Source: Flavobacterium aquidurense (GTDB lineage: Bacteria; Bacteroidota; Bacteroidia; Flavobacteriales; Flavobacteriaceae). From it: DNA of 64,000 nt. Below are positions 44,747 to 51,620 of the stretch, piece after piece (position 1 is the stretch's first letter; every line of letters begins with the position of its first letter). The DNA is taken from positions 61,153 through 125,152 of the forward strand of contig FNPS01000012.1 of the NCBI GenBank assembly GCA_900107365.1, in the 5' to 3' direction. The notes below the pieces were generated by a model. That model was not told the origin of the DNA and ran no database searches. It was given only the letters and a program-made list of their open reading frames with translations. A program made the position numbers and the translations under genes.

Positions 44747-45202
44747 ATGTTAAACTTTGACAACGCTGAGATACTTGAATTCATTAACTCGGAAATACCT
44801 ACATATCAAAGAGAATTACTTAAGAAATCACTAGCTGGTAATATCGATTCAATTGATTATTATGAACAAATTGGAAGAGAATTAAGTGGAGAAACTAATA
44901 GAGACAACTTATTACTTATCACAGGTAGAACAATTAACAAATCCAGTTTTTACGAAAAAGTCAAAGATGAAGTTTATAAATTTATATGTACTGAAGTCAA
45001 GGGCTATAAAACTGAAAGAGATTTTATTGGGAAAAATTTCAAGGAACTCGTTACGATAATTTCAACTGCTATTGCTTCGACATTTTCGTTAGGAGTTGGT
45101 GTAATTGTTGGAATTATAACTAATATTCTAATTGCCATTGCTAAAGTTGGTAAAAATGCTTGGTGTGAATTACAAAAAGAAAATATAAAACTGACCGAAT
45201 AA
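44747..45202 (+). CDS. Partner protein with hydrophobic Gly-rich segment (cassette 2)
   Basis: 151 residues. Residues 1-95 are helical and charged (EFINSEIPTYQRELLKKSLAG, ETNRDNLLLITGRTINKSS). Residues about 100-134 form a hydrophobic stretch (TIISTAIASTFSLGVGVIVG, then IITNILIAIAK), and a short polar tail follows (ELQKENIKLTE). I recognise no family. The N-terminal half looks like a small adaptor or effector-associated domain. Position 2 bases after a trypsin-like protease gene suggests that the protease cleaves or controls it. A membrane-acting role is possible from the hydrophobic part. All of this is inference. Confidence 0.6.
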   Translation: MLNFDNAEILEFINSEIPTYQRELLKKSLAGNIDSIDYYEQIGRELSGETNRDNLLLITGRTINKSSFYEKVKDEVYKFICTEVKGYKTERDFIGKNFKELVTIISTAIASTFSLGVGVIVGIITNILIAIAKVGKNAWCELQKENIKLTE

Positions 45203-45211
45203 ATTTCACCT

Positions 45212-45347
45212 GCCTATAACACACGCTACAAGCAATTTGGGGATTTGGCTTAATGGAAAAATTGGTTTGTATTTGGAAGATTTGGCAAATCCGAAAAATA
45301 ACGCTGATTTAATCCCAAACTGCTTGTAGCGCTGGAACGTTATAGGC
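45212..45347 (+). repeat. attC-like site 2 (type with GGCTTAAT inner part)
   Basis: R'' GCCTATAAC (45212-45220) and R' GTTATAGGC (45339-45347) are exact inverted copies. The arms CGCTACAAGCA and TGCTTGTAGCG pair, then TTTGGG pairs with CCCAAA. The inner GGCTTAATGG ... TTTGTATTTGG ... GGCAAATCC is shared with sites at 48489, 49106, 49744 and 50875. Confidence 0.75.
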
Positions 45348-45368
45348 AAGCTAACAGAAAATCTGCAA

Positions 45369-46028
45369 ATGAGAACTATCTTTATTTTATTAATTATTAT
45401 CTTAACGATATTTTCATGTAAAGATTCAGAAAATAGGACGTTATCTAAAACAGAAAATCCGAAGGATTCAATTCTTTATAAAAGTTCAGACAAAAATTAC
45501 AACGTGATTTACAGAAGTAACTCAAGGTTATATTTGATAAACCTAAAAAATGATACATTAATCAACGTTCATGAAGAAGGTGTTGCACCAAATTCCATAA
45601 AACTAGAAGATTTTGATGATGATGGAAACAATGATTTAAGGTATGGATTTTCAAGTAATTATTATTACGAGAAAGTTTGGCTTTACAGTAAAAAAGAGAA
45701 AAGTTTTAGAGTTATTGATAGTATTGAAAATCCAGAATTTGCTTACTCAAAAAAAATAGAAAATACCAATTTATATTACTCATTTTCTCCAAACGGTTGC
45801 GGAAAAAATAATTGGATTAGCTACTTATTCACAATTAAAAATTTTAAAATAAAACCAAAAGGATTTCTAGAATACAGACAATGCGTTGACGATGAAAAAG
45901 GAATGTATTTTTTTAAAATTCTAAACGGAAAAAAAGTTTTGGTTGAAAAAGTTAATTTAAAAGAAGCAGACGAAAAAGATTTAAATCAAAATTGGAAAAA
46001 GTTTATGAATAAAATAGCCAGCCCATAA
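45369..46028 (+). CDS. Lipoprotein with FG-GAP-like acidic loop (cassette 3)
   Basis: 219 residues with a lipoprotein signal (MRTIFILLIIILTIFSCKDS, lipobox IFSC). After a polar linker, DFDDDGNNDLRYGF looks like a calcium-binding FG-GAP/VCBS-type loop, and the rest (WLYSKKEKSFRVIDSIENPE, YLFTIKNFKIKPKGFLEYR) fits small repeat-free secreted proteins of Bacteroidota. Its TAA (46026-46028) lies inside the R'' box of the following site. Function unknown. Confidence 0.6.
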   Translation: MRTIFILLIIILTIFSCKDSENRTLSKTENPKDSILYKSSDKNYNVIYRSNSRLYLINLKNDTLINVHEEGVAPNSIKLEDFDDDGNNDLRYGFSSNYYYEKVWLYSKKEKSFRVIDSIENPEFAYSKKIENTNLYYSFSPNGCGKNNWISYLFTIKNFKIKPKGFLEYRQCVDDEKGMYFFKILNGKKVLVEKVNLKEADEKDLNQNWKKFMNKIASP

Positions 46029-46155
46029 CAGGCGTTTGGCAAGATTGCGAATTTTGTAGTAAATTCACGTTTACGTTTCGCAATAAATTTTATCTAATTA
46101 AAAAATAAGTAGTTACGAAGTTCGCAACCTCGCCAAGCGCCAGAACGTTGGTGGC
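46021..46155 (+). repeat. attC-like site 3 (TTGCGAA arms)
   Basis: R'' GCCCATAAC (46021-46029), arms TTTGGCAAGATTGCGAA and TTCGCAACCTCGCCAAGCG, R' GTTGGTGGC (46147-46155). Close relative of site 1 over its whole length. Confidence 0.65.
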
Positions 46156-46200
46156 AAGGCTAACGCAAAAAAGACGAAATAAAAACTGAATAAATATATT

Positions 46201-46614
46201 ATGAAAGAAGAAGTTAAAAAAATAGCGGGTATGTTAAACGCTGTTTTAAACCAACAAGGAATAAATGTAAAAAAAAATGCAATTTTACAAACTTTAGAAG
46301 ATTTTGAAAATTCAACATTAAGAGAAATTAAAAGAGATTTCGACAACGATGATTATGATGATATTGAAGATTTAAAAAAAAATGTCAATGTCTATATTGA
46401 TTTAAAAAATCAAATCAACGAAAACAATTTATCAAACAAAATTGAATGTAAAAATTCATTATCAAAAATTTTAAACGTTTACAATTATTACGAAAGTAAG
46501 TATATAAGAGAATTAGAATACCGAAATAGTGAACAACGAAAAAACTACATTGAAAATATTTTATCTCCAATTTTACTCATCAGCATATTCTTTGAAGAAA
46601 AAATATTAAAATAA
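46201..46614 (+). CDS. Unrecognised charged helical protein (cassette 4, first gene)
   Basis: 137 residues, mostly charged helices (VKKIAGMLNAVLNQQG, FENSTLREIKRDFDND, NKIECKNSLSKILNVYNYY), ending in a mildly hydrophobic helix (NILSPILLISIFFEEK). No signal peptide. It starts 46 bases after the cassette boundary and is followed after 19 bases by a second gene, so the two form a pair, possibly toxin-antitoxin-like or an effector with its partner. Not assigned. Confidence 0.55.
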   Translation: MKEEVKKIAGMLNAVLNQQGINVKKNAILQTLEDFENSTLREIKRDFDNDDYDDIEDLKKNVNVYIDLKNQINENNLSNKIECKNSLSKILNVYNYYESKYIRELEYRNSEQRKNYIENILSPILLISIFFEEKILK

Positions 46615-46633
46615 ATAATCTAAAAATTGCAGT

Positions 46634-47227
46634 ATGTTAAGAGCAAGTATATTTCAAAAAAATATTTTAAAGAATAATGATTATAGTGAATTTGTGTTAA
46701 ATATTGAAAATTCATTAATAGAAATAAATAATGATTCATTGAAAATTTATGATGAAGAAAATTTAATATTAAATTCATCATTGCTTCAAAAAGAAGTTGA
46801 TTTTCATACCACAACGTTTCACGGACAATTTCAAGACGGCACATTATTTAGAGTAATACGTCCAAACGATATTCCTTTAGAAAATATCAAAAGTGAATAT
46901 AATTGTGTTTCAGCCTTTTCAATGGCAAGTATAGAACCAGACGGATATGCAATACATTTCATTTTGACCGATAGAAATGATATAAGAAGTAATTCAGTAG
47001 TTGAGAAAGGTATTGAAGAACAAATACAACGTTTATTAGAAGGATGTATACTTGCTTTGCAAAATAAACTTTACAGTAATTTCGTTGATTATTCAAAAAG
47101 AATATTAGGATTAATTAATAATGTAGATGAATTACACGCATACGAATATGGCACTCAAATACTATTATTAATGACCGAAAATATTGAGTTATATTCTGAA
47201 AACGAAAAAATTAAAATAAGATTTTAA
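46634..47227 (+). CDS. Unrecognised protein (cassette 4, second gene)
   Basis: 197 residues with no signal peptide or membrane segment. Its central part (VDFHTTTFHGQFQDGTLFRV, ASIEPDGYAIHFILTDRND) looks like a beta-rich fold and the C-terminal half is helical (EEQIQRLLEGCILALQNKL). No family recognised. Encoded 19 bases after the previous gene. The cassette's closing site, expected after 47227, is missing and a MITE-like repeat lies there instead. Confidence 0.55.
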   Translation: MLRASIFQKNILKNNDYSEFVLNIENSLIEINNDSLKIYDEENLILNSSLLQKEVDFHTTTFHGQFQDGTLFRVIRPNDIPLENIKSEYNCVSAFSMASIEPDGYAIHFILTDRNDIRSNSVVEKGIEEQIQRLLEGCILALQNKLYSNFVDYSKRILGLINNVDELHAYEYGTQILLLMTENIELYSENEKIKIRF

Positions 47228-47294
47228 AAATCATAATTTAGTTTATTAAATCTCAAAACATCTTAAATTGGAAATTCATTATAAATTAATTGAC

Positions 47295-47618
47295 CCTGGC
47301 TCTCCAAAGTCTTATCATGAAAAGCTGCGCAAATGTCTCTGACTTTGCGTATTTCTTTTGTTTCTTAGAAATTGTAACCCCTATAAAAGTCTCCCGACTT
47401 TTTACTGTTAGTTCTTATTATTGTCTTGGATTTTTTTTGCATTCAGGAAAAATATTCTAAGAAAATTAGTTTTAAAGTCAGAGACTTTATGAAGTCTCTG
47501 TTTTTCAATTATATTTGTTTTAAATGGCGCAAAGTAAGAGACATTTGCGCAACATAAAGAAGAACGCTTCGGAGAGCGGGTGCAAAGTCAGAGACATTTG
47601 CGCAACATAAAGAAGAAC
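47295..47618. mobile_element. MITE-like element copy A
   Basis: Bases from CCTGGCTCTCCAAAGTCTT at 47295 to about 47475 are nearly identical to 48238-48420. Inside, GCGCAAATGTCTCTGACTTTGCG (47327-47349) is inverted at 47528-47550, giving a roughly 224-bp terminal-inverted-repeat element. A third copy of the right end lies at 47582-47603. Copy A carries an extra block with a terminator that copy B lacks. No transposase gene is inside. Confidence 0.7.
47479..47505 (+). terminator. Terminator inside MITE-like copy A
   Basis: CAGAGACTT and AAGTCTCTG form a 9-bp stem followed by T5. It would stop read-through from cassette 4 into the toxin-antitoxin genes. Confidence 0.6.
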
Positions 47619-47679
47619 CCCAAAAAAATCTGTAATAATTTGAAAAGTTACCATTTTTTGGTAACTTAGCTAAAAAAAT

Positions 47680-47931
47680 ATGGGACGAAATACCTCTATA
47701 TCGCTTGGTAATCATTTCGAAAGTTTTATCGAACACAGTGTAAATGATGGAAGATTCAATAACGCAAGTGAAGTTATCAGAGCCGGTCTTCGGCTTTTAG
47801 AAGATGAGGAAAATAAAATTATAGCTTTAAGAAAAGCGATTAATGATGGGATTGAAAGTGGACGTGCGGTAGATTTTGATGCTAAAAAACATCTTGACAT
47901 TTTAAAAGCAAGAAGAAAATCAAATGGCTAA
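47680..47931 (+). CDS. parD: ParD-family antitoxin
   Basis: The 83-residue ribbon-helix-helix antitoxin starts MGRNTSISLGNHFESFIEHS, continues with FNNASEVIRAGLRLLEDEE (the conserved ParD helix) and has a variable acidic/basic tail that holds the toxin. It represses its own promoter together with ParE. It overlaps the start of parE by 8 bases, the usual arrangement for this pair. Confidence 0.88.
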   Translation: MGRNTSISLGNHFESFIEHSVNDGRFNNASEVIRAGLRLLEDEENKIIALRKAINDGIESGRAVDFDAKKHLDILKARRKSNG

Positions 47932-48217
47932 ATATTATTTAACAAATAAAGCTGTTGATGACTTATCAGAAATTTGGGATTATACAATCGAAACTTGGTC
48001 TGAAATGCAAGCTGAAAAGTATTATGATTTACTTATGGCATCGTGTGATGATTTAGCAAATAATCCAGAACTTGGTAGAAACTACGATATAGTAACGAAA
48101 GGAATATTAGGTTTTAAATCAGGTGAACATATTATCTTCTACTCAATTATATCAAAGAACGAAATAGAAATCGCAAGAATTCTTCATGGAATGATGGATT
48201 TAAAAAGCAGACTATAA
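47924..48217 (+). CDS. parE: ParE-family toxin
   Basis: A 97-residue RelE/ParE-fold toxin: YYLTNKAVDDLSEIWDYTIE, YYDLLMASCDDLANNPELGR, and the end HIIFYSIISKNEIEIARILHG. ParE toxins poison DNA gyrase; RelE relatives cut mRNA, and the ParD partner argues for the former. The pair is neutral when balanced and causes addiction to the carrying DNA, which would help to keep the cassette array. It is bracketed by two copies of the same MITE-like element. Confidence 0.88.
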   Translation: MAKYYLTNKAVDDLSEIWDYTIETWSEMQAEKYYDLLMASCDDLANNPELGRNYDIVTKGILGFKSGEHIIFYSIISKNEIEIARILHGMMDLKSRL

Positions 48218-48224
48218 GGAACCT

Positions 48225-48445
48225 CACATAACAGCTACCTGGCTCTCCAAAGTCTTCTCATGAAAAGCTGCGCAAATGTGTCTGACTTTGCGTATTTCTT
48301 TTGCTTCTTAGAAATTGTAACCCCTATAAAAGTCTCCCGACTTTTTACTGTTAGTTATTATTATTGTCTTGGATTTTTTTTGCATTCAGGAAAAATATTC
48401 TAAGAAAATTAGTTTTAAATGGCAAAGTCAGAGACATTTGCGCAA
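48225..48445. mobile_element. attC R'' box interrupted by MITE-like element copy B
   Basis: CACATAAC (48225-48232) starts an attC-like site, which breaks off at 48238 where copy B begins (48238 to about 48445; inverted ends 48270-48292 and 48422-48443). The 12 bases CATAACAGCTAC at 48227-48238 recur at 48492-48503 just after the element, either a target duplication or two adjacent attC starts. Confidence 0.65.
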
Positions 48446-48488
48446 CATACAGAAGAACAATTCGGAGAGCGGGGGGAGAATAGAAACT

Positions 48489-48649
48489 GCTCATAACAGC
48501 TACAACGCATTTAGGCCATAGGCTTAATAGAAAGTTGGTTTTGTATTTGGGGTGATTTGCTTCGCCTGTTCGCTATTGGGTGGAAAATCCAAAGAATGGG
48601 TTTAATTTAGTCCCAAACTCACTTTACTTTATTATCTGAACGTTTGCAG
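48489..48649 (+). repeat. attC-like site 5
   Basis: R'' GCTCATAAC (48489-48497), inner GGCTTAATAGAAAGTTGGTTTTG ... ATTTAGTCCCAAAC, R' GTTTGCAG (48642-48649). The arms pair less perfectly than in site 2. Confidence 0.55.
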
Positions 48650-48686
48650 TAATGAGCGCGCAGAAAAAAAACAATGAATTAACGAA

Positions 48687-49094
48687 ATGAAAATTATTCA
48701 AAAAGAAAGTTATTACGAATATATTAAAAGGAGTCTTAAAACTCTTTTTAATAGATCTACTAATATAATTTATACTTTCTTAGCATTTCTTATAGTAGCA
48801 GTTTGTTGGTACGAAGATGGATTTGAGAATATGCTAAGAACTGTTTTTCTTTTGATAAATGCATCTATAATTATGTTGTTTCTTGGAGAAATTTTAGCAA
48901 CTATAATTTCAAAAGAAATAAATAAAAACAGTTTCATTACTGAATTGATTGCAATAATTATTTTGGTTTTTATAAGTTTTGTTTTATATGATGAAAATTT
49001 CAGATTTTGGTCATTTGCTTTAGGTTTCATATTATCTATTCCAATAATTTTAAATATTGTCTTTAATAGAATCAGAATATGGCTAAATATATAA
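48687..49094 (+). CDS. Small membrane protein with four hydrophobic segments (cassette 6)
   Basis: 135 residues. Hydrophobic stretches at about 27-43 (IIYTFLAFLIVAVCWY), 51-72, 82-98 and 106-125 suggest four membrane helices, with a basic N-terminal region (YYEYIKRSLKTLFNRS). No motif or family recognised. It is the only gene of its cassette, whose opening GTTTGCAGTA and closing TACTGCCAAC match. Confidence 0.55.
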   Translation: MKIIQKESYYEYIKRSLKTLFNRSTNIIYTFLAFLIVAVCWYEDGFENMLRTVFLLINASIIMLFLGEILATIISKEINKNSFITELIAIIILVFISFVLYDENFRFWSFALGFILSIPIILNIVFNRIRIWLNI

Positions 49095-49105
49095 AGGAAA
49101 ATTAC

Positions 49106-49263
49106 TACTGCCAACAGCTACACAAGATTTTGTCAATAGGCTTAATGGAAAGTTGGTTTTGTATTTGGGATGATTTGCTTCGCCTGTTCGTTATCGGGTG
49201 GCAAATCCAAAGAATCGGCTTAATTTAGTCCCAAAACCGTAGTAATACTACAATGTTAGATGT
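49106..49263 (+). repeat. attC-like site 6
   Basis: R'' TACTGCCAAC (49106-49115), inner GGCTTAATGGAAAGTTGG and GGCAAATCCAAAG, R' GTTAGATGT (49255-49263), which equals the GTTAGAT seen in classical mobile-integron sites. Confidence 0.65.
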
Positions 49264-49297
49264 AATACACCAAACAAAACAGGAAAAAATATTCGAT

Positions 49298-49738
49298 ATG
49301 AGAAAAACCATTCAAATAATAATATCATTATCTATTTTAGGATTTGCATCTTGTCAAAATAAAAATGTATTGGACGGAAAAAGCTTTATTGGATTTGAGG
49401 AAGACATATATTTTGATTCTTCAAGCCCAACTTTTCAAACAATATTAACTTTCGAAGATGATAGTGTATTAGTCGTAAAAAATTTAATTTCCATAGTTGA
49501 CAAAGACACTTTGAATTTTAAAAGAAAGAATTCTAGTTATCAATATAAAGGTGCCGTTAAAAAAGAAAACAATAATCTGGAATTTGTTGCATATGCATAT
49601 AATTGTAAAGGATGTCAAGTTACCTTTAGAGTGGATAAAAAAGGAAATGGCAAAAAGTTTTTAGAAAAAAAAACATATAAGGGGTTTGTCACTAAAAATG
49701 GGCTAAATTTAAATGGAGTTAATTTCAAACCAGAATAA
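49298..49738 (+). CDS. Small lipoprotein (cassette 7)
   Basis: Start at 49298 gives MRKTIQIIISLSILGFASCQ, a lipoprotein signal with lipobox FASC; an upstream ATG inside the cassette joint would add 15 residues. The 146-residue product has beta-like strands and one paired-Cys piece (YNCKGCQV). No family recognised. Confidence 0.6.
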   Translation: MRKTIQIIISLSILGFASCQNKNVLDGKSFIGFEEDIYFDSSSPTFQTILTFEDDSVLVVKNLISIVDKDTLNFKRKNSSYQYKGAVKKENNNLEFVAYAYNCKGCQVTFRVDKKGNGKKFLEKKTYKGFVTKNGLNLNGVNFKPE

Positions 49739-49743
49739 GTACT

Positions 49744-49890
49744 GCAGCTAACAGCTTGGCAAGATTGGGGTTTTATGATTAATAGAAAGTTGGTTTTGTA
49801 TTTGGGTACCGATAGCTATCGGGATTGGCAAATCCGAAGAGTGGAGATAATTTAATCTCAAACCCGTTGAAGTGCGGGATTTTTGGCAGG
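49744..49890 (+). repeat. attC-like site 7, degenerate right end
   Basis: R'' GCAGCTAAC (49744-49752), arms starting CTTGGCAAGATTGGGGTTT, inner CGATAGCTATCG palindrome, and a right end TTTTTGGCAGG where a GTT box is expected. The right end may have decayed, which would lock the neighbouring cassettes together. Confidence 0.5.
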
Positions 49891-49938
49891 AATTCGAACG
49901 AATATTAGAAGAATTTAATAATGTAAATACAATTTTTA

Positions 49939-50859
49939 ATGAAAAAAATATTTAGACTTATAATTTTAGTCATTTCATTTAACGCTTCAGCACAAGAGAT
50001 GTCTAATAATATGGTTGTAGCAGAAGAAGATAACAGAAATGGAAATGGATATTATACCAGCTATTTAATTGCATTACAAAATCTTAATGATGTAAAAAAA
50101 CTTGACATCCAAAAAGAAGATTCTGATCTATTTTTAAACAGTCAAACTTATTTTCCAAACTTAAATGACTTGGTTATTAATTTTTCGAAGAAAGTTTATA
50201 AATCCAGAGATTTTGAAAATTTTAATAATTTAGAAAACATAATGATTACTTATTCCTGGAATTTAACTAAACTTCCTGACAACTTCACTTCCCTGAAATC
50301 TTTAAAAAAAATTTTCATATATAATTGTGGGCTAGTAGACTTAAATGAAAACTTCTTTTCAAATCTAAATATAAAATCGGTTGGAATTTGCGGAAATCAT
50401 ATAAGCAAATTACCTTCAATTCCATTGAACAATAACATACAATATCTTAATATTGGGTATAATCCAATATCCGAACTACCAACCAGTTTCGAAAATTTAA
50501 AAGAACTAAAAACATTATCATTAAAAGGTACTGATTTTGAGATATTCCCAAGTGAAATTCTTGATCTAACTAAAATTGAAAAATTAGAATTAAGCAAAAC
50601 AAGAATAGCAAACATACCCACTGAATTAATTAAACTTAAAAACTTGCGTAATTTATATTTAGTAGGGCTAAATATAAAACAAATACCTTCTTCATTAAAG
50701 GATTCTCAATTAACTAATGTTTGGATTTCTGATGAAAATTTGAGTAAAAAAGAAAAAAATAATATCATAAAATCTCTTCCAAAAAAGTGCAATATATATT
50801 GGACATCAAATTATAATCAAATGCTGGATATAGATGAAAAATGTTATTGCGAAAGATAA
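49939..50859 (+). CDS. Exported leucine-rich-repeat protein (cassette 8)
   Basis: 306 residues with a signal peptide (MKKIFRLIILVISFNASAQ). From about residue 75 to 285 there are eight or so leucine-rich repeats of about 23 residues, for example LKSLKKIFIYNCGLVDLNEN, IQYLNIGYNPISELPTSFEN and LKTLSLKGTDFEIFPSEI. LRR proteins bind other proteins; outside the cell this one could contact a host, competitor or the envelope. It ends MLDIDEKCYCER. Sole gene of its cassette. Confidence 0.8.
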   Translation: MKKIFRLIILVISFNASAQEMSNNMVVAEEDNRNGNGYYTSYLIALQNLNDVKKLDIQKEDSDLFLNSQTYFPNLNDLVINFSKKVYKSRDFENFNNLENIMITYSWNLTKLPDNFTSLKSLKKIFIYNCGLVDLNENFFSNLNIKSVGICGNHISKLPSIPLNNNIQYLNIGYNPISELPTSFENLKELKTLSLKGTDFEIFPSEILDLTKIEKLELSKTRIANIPTELIKLKNLRNLYLVGLNIKQIPSSLKDSQLTNVWISDENLSKKEKNNIIKSLPKKCNIYWTSNYNQMLDIDEKCYCER

Positions 50860-50874
50860 TGAAACTATAATAAC

Positions 50875-51015
50875 TAACGCCAACAACGTATTTGGGCAAT
50901 AGGTTTATTAGAAAATTGGTTTTGTATTTGGGTACGATAGCTATCGTGATTTGGCAAATCCAAAAAACGGGCTTAATTTAGTCCCAAACCCTATGTTTCT
51001 CAAAAAGTTAGCGAT
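50875..51015 (+). repeat. attC-like site 8
   Basis: R'' TAACGCCAAC (50875-50884), inner GGTTTATTAGAAAATTGG, CGATAGCTATCG and TTTAGTCCCAAACC, R' GTTAGCGAT (51007-51015). Closest to site 7 in its centre. Confidence 0.6.
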
Positions 51016-51047
51016 CAAACTAAAACGAAACTCTAGAAAAACTAAAA

Positions 51048-51587
51048 ATGGAACAAGCTTTATTTCCGACTTTAAATACAGAAAGACTTTTGCTTCGACA
51101 AATAAAACAAGAAGATATACAAAGTATTTACTGCGGACTTTCAAATCCTGAACTAGTAAAATACTATGGAATTAGTTTTGACTCTTTAGAATCTACTGAA
51201 GAGCAAATGATTTGGTATAGAAATTTGGAACAAAATGAAACGGGAATTTGGTGGGCTATTTGTTCTCCTGACAATACTATTTTTTACGGAGCAGGTGGAT
51301 TTAATAACTTGAATAAAGAACTCAAAAAAGCAGAAATCGGATTTTGGCTTCTACCTGAATTTTGGAAAAATGGATTTATGCAAGAAGCTTTTCCTATAAT
51401 TTGCAATTACGGATTTGAGAAACTCAAACTAAATAGAATTGAAGGCTTCGTGGAAAGCGAAAATAAAAACTGTAAAAAAGCTATTGAAAAAATGAATTTC
51501 AAACTCGAAGGAACAATGCGAGAGTGCGAAATTAAAAATGGTGAATATATAAATGTAGCTATTTACTCGAAACTAAAAAAGGATTAA
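51048..51587 (+). CDS. GNAT-family N-acetyltransferase (cassette 9)
   Basis: 179 residues of the RimJ/RimL-like GNAT type: LNTERLLLRQIKQEDIQSIY at the N-terminus, the AEIGFWLLPEFWKNGFMQEA core (motif A, with acetyl-CoA binding loop) and LNRIEGFVESENKNCKKAIEKMNFK. The substrate could be a protein N-terminus or an antibiotic; nothing in the sequence decides. Acetyltransferases are classic cassette cargo. Sole gene of its cassette. Confidence 0.85.
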   Translation: MEQALFPTLNTERLLLRQIKQEDIQSIYCGLSNPELVKYYGISFDSLESTEEQMIWYRNLEQNETGIWWAICSPDNTIFYGAGGFNNLNKELKKAEIGFWLLPEFWKNGFMQEAFPIICNYGFEKLKLNRIEGFVESENKNCKKAIEKMNFKLEGTMRECEIKNGEYINVAIYSKLKKD

Positions 51588-51595
51588 AATCCTGA

Positions 51596-51620
51596 ACAGC
51601 TAACAGCAGTTCATTGTATT
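51596..51620 (+). repeat. Truncated final attC-like R'' box
   Basis: ACAGCTAAC (51596-51604) reads like the R'' of the GNAT cassette (its start is GTTAGCGAT, matching in GTTAGC). The rest is missing because the neighbouring minus-strand gene ends at 51621. It marks the right end of the array. Confidence 0.5.

Larger units (their letters stand above)
47228..47679. other. Cassette joint disrupted by a MITE-like element
   Basis: No gene. 47295-47618 is repeat copy A; 47228-47294 is leftover sequence with no attC match. The upstream region of parD begins after 47618. Confidence 0.6.
43294..51620 (+). mobile_element. Integron-like gene-cassette array without visible integrase (CALIN-like)
   Basis: Nine or so cassettes, all genes on the + strand, are separated by 130-160-bp partly palindromic sites. 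The opening bases of a cassette match the reverse complement of its own closing R'' box. GTTATGTG (43294) matches CACATAAC (43905); GTTATAGGC (44030) matches GCCTATAAC (45212); GTTATAGGC (45339) matches GCCCATAAC (46021, one change); GTTTGCAGTA (48642) matches TACTGCCAAC (49106, one change); GTTAGATGT (49255) matches GCAGCTAAC (49744, two changes). That relation is a hallmark of integron attC cassettes. Two site types differ in their inner part. No tyrosine recombinase gene is in the window. Alternatives are a decayed integron end or a repeat family mimicking attC. Confidence 0.7.

Noticed and set aside
43260..51620. Prophage or integrative conjugative element
   Set aside because: No structural, replication, integrase, relaxase or transposase gene is present; only small unrelated genes separated by palindromic sites.
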